Source: Candidatus Methylomirabilis sp. (GTDB lineage Bacteria; Muiribacteriota; Ozemobacteria; Ozemobacterales; Ozemobacteraceae). Taken from it: a stretch of DNA of 51,052 bases. Numbering within the stretch: the stretch's first letter is position 1; every line of letters begins with the position of its first letter. Under the pieces are notes generated by a model. The model was not told the DNA's origin and made no database searches. It worked only from the letters and a program-made list of their open reading frames with translations. This document shows, piece after piece, positions 51,034 to 51,052 of this stretch. The stretch lies in contig DYKG01000024.1 in the NCBI GenBank assembly GCA_020722725.1, positions 1-51,052 on the forward strand, in the 5' to 3' direction. Made by a program: the position numbers and the translations under genes.

Positions 51034-51052
51034 TCAAAGATTTCATCGTTTT

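Noticed and set aside
1-51052. CRISPR arrays, tRNA/rRNA genes, phage genes, complete insertion sequences
   Set aside because: I looked for repeat-spacer periodicity, tRNA-like conserved loops and transposase or phage proteins and saw none.

Overview
The window reads as chromosomal DNA from a free-living diderm bacterium, most likely an uncultured candidate-phylum lineage. My best guess is a Riflebacteria-like organism; this is inference from overall gene style (HEAT-repeat proteins, TPR proteins, prepilins, lipoproteins), not from a marker gene. An outer membrane is supported by a 1,463-residue TamB-like protein, a beta-barrel protein ending in phenylalanine, several lipoproteins and a periplasmic HtrA protease. 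Nearly all genes are intact and densely packed, with many 1-4 nt start/stop overlaps. I found no tRNA, rRNA, CRISPR array, phage or complete insertion sequence.

Layout. 0.2-7.5 kb: mostly reverse-strand genes, comprising a D-serine dehydratase/D-threonine aldolase-like PLP enzyme, a membrane-anchored HEAT-repeat protein, and a translationally coupled lipoprotein/outer-membrane-barrel pair, with two small secreted proteins on the forward strand. 8-21 kb: an HU gene with a textbook promoter and terminator, then a long forward run with a sodium:neurotransmitter-type symporter, a small membrane protein, TamB, a miniature GspF-C-terminus-like protein, an MFS-like transporter fused to HEAT repeats, a cyclic-nucleotide-binding protein with a degenerate GGDEF domain, and a DUF2723-type membrane protein. 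21-31 kb: a full-length but motif-poor glycyl-tRNA synthetase beta-subunit relative, Lon, EngB with a long arginine/asparagine-rich tail, and cell-envelope proteins (lipoprotein, beta-propeller protein, FecR-like protein). 31-34.6 kb: a lipoprotein, a repeat-rich intergenic region, a GT4 glycosyltransferase coupled to a polysaccharide deacetylase, and the remains of a DUF1524 nuclease gene.

34.6-40.8 kb is a prepilin-type cluster: TPR protein, PilX-like protein, two N-methylated prepilins and a LysM protein, with an ECF sigma/anti-sigma pair inside it. 41-47 kb holds a secreted M14 carboxypeptidase, an HD-GYP protein, a small secreted protein, and a second ECF sigma/anti-sigma pair followed by HtrA, which resembles the sigma-E envelope-stress arrangement. 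47-51 kb holds a PtsN-like EIIA, a membrane-anchored zinc-ribbon protein, a 638-residue aconitase and a fumarylacetoacetate-hydrolase-family enzyme.

The least ordinary signals are: (1) the GlyS-like protein that keeps both ends of the family but has lost its core motifs; (2) a two-copy intergenic element with inverted ends, one copy carrying a nested REPIN-like insert; (3) intrinsic terminators abutting the start codons of downstream genes, one overlapping an extended -10 promoter; (4) the stand-alone GspF C-terminal fragment; and (5) two ECF/anti-sigma pairs whose zinc-finger residues sit at identical positions. I did not find one self-contained new defence or biosynthetic system.
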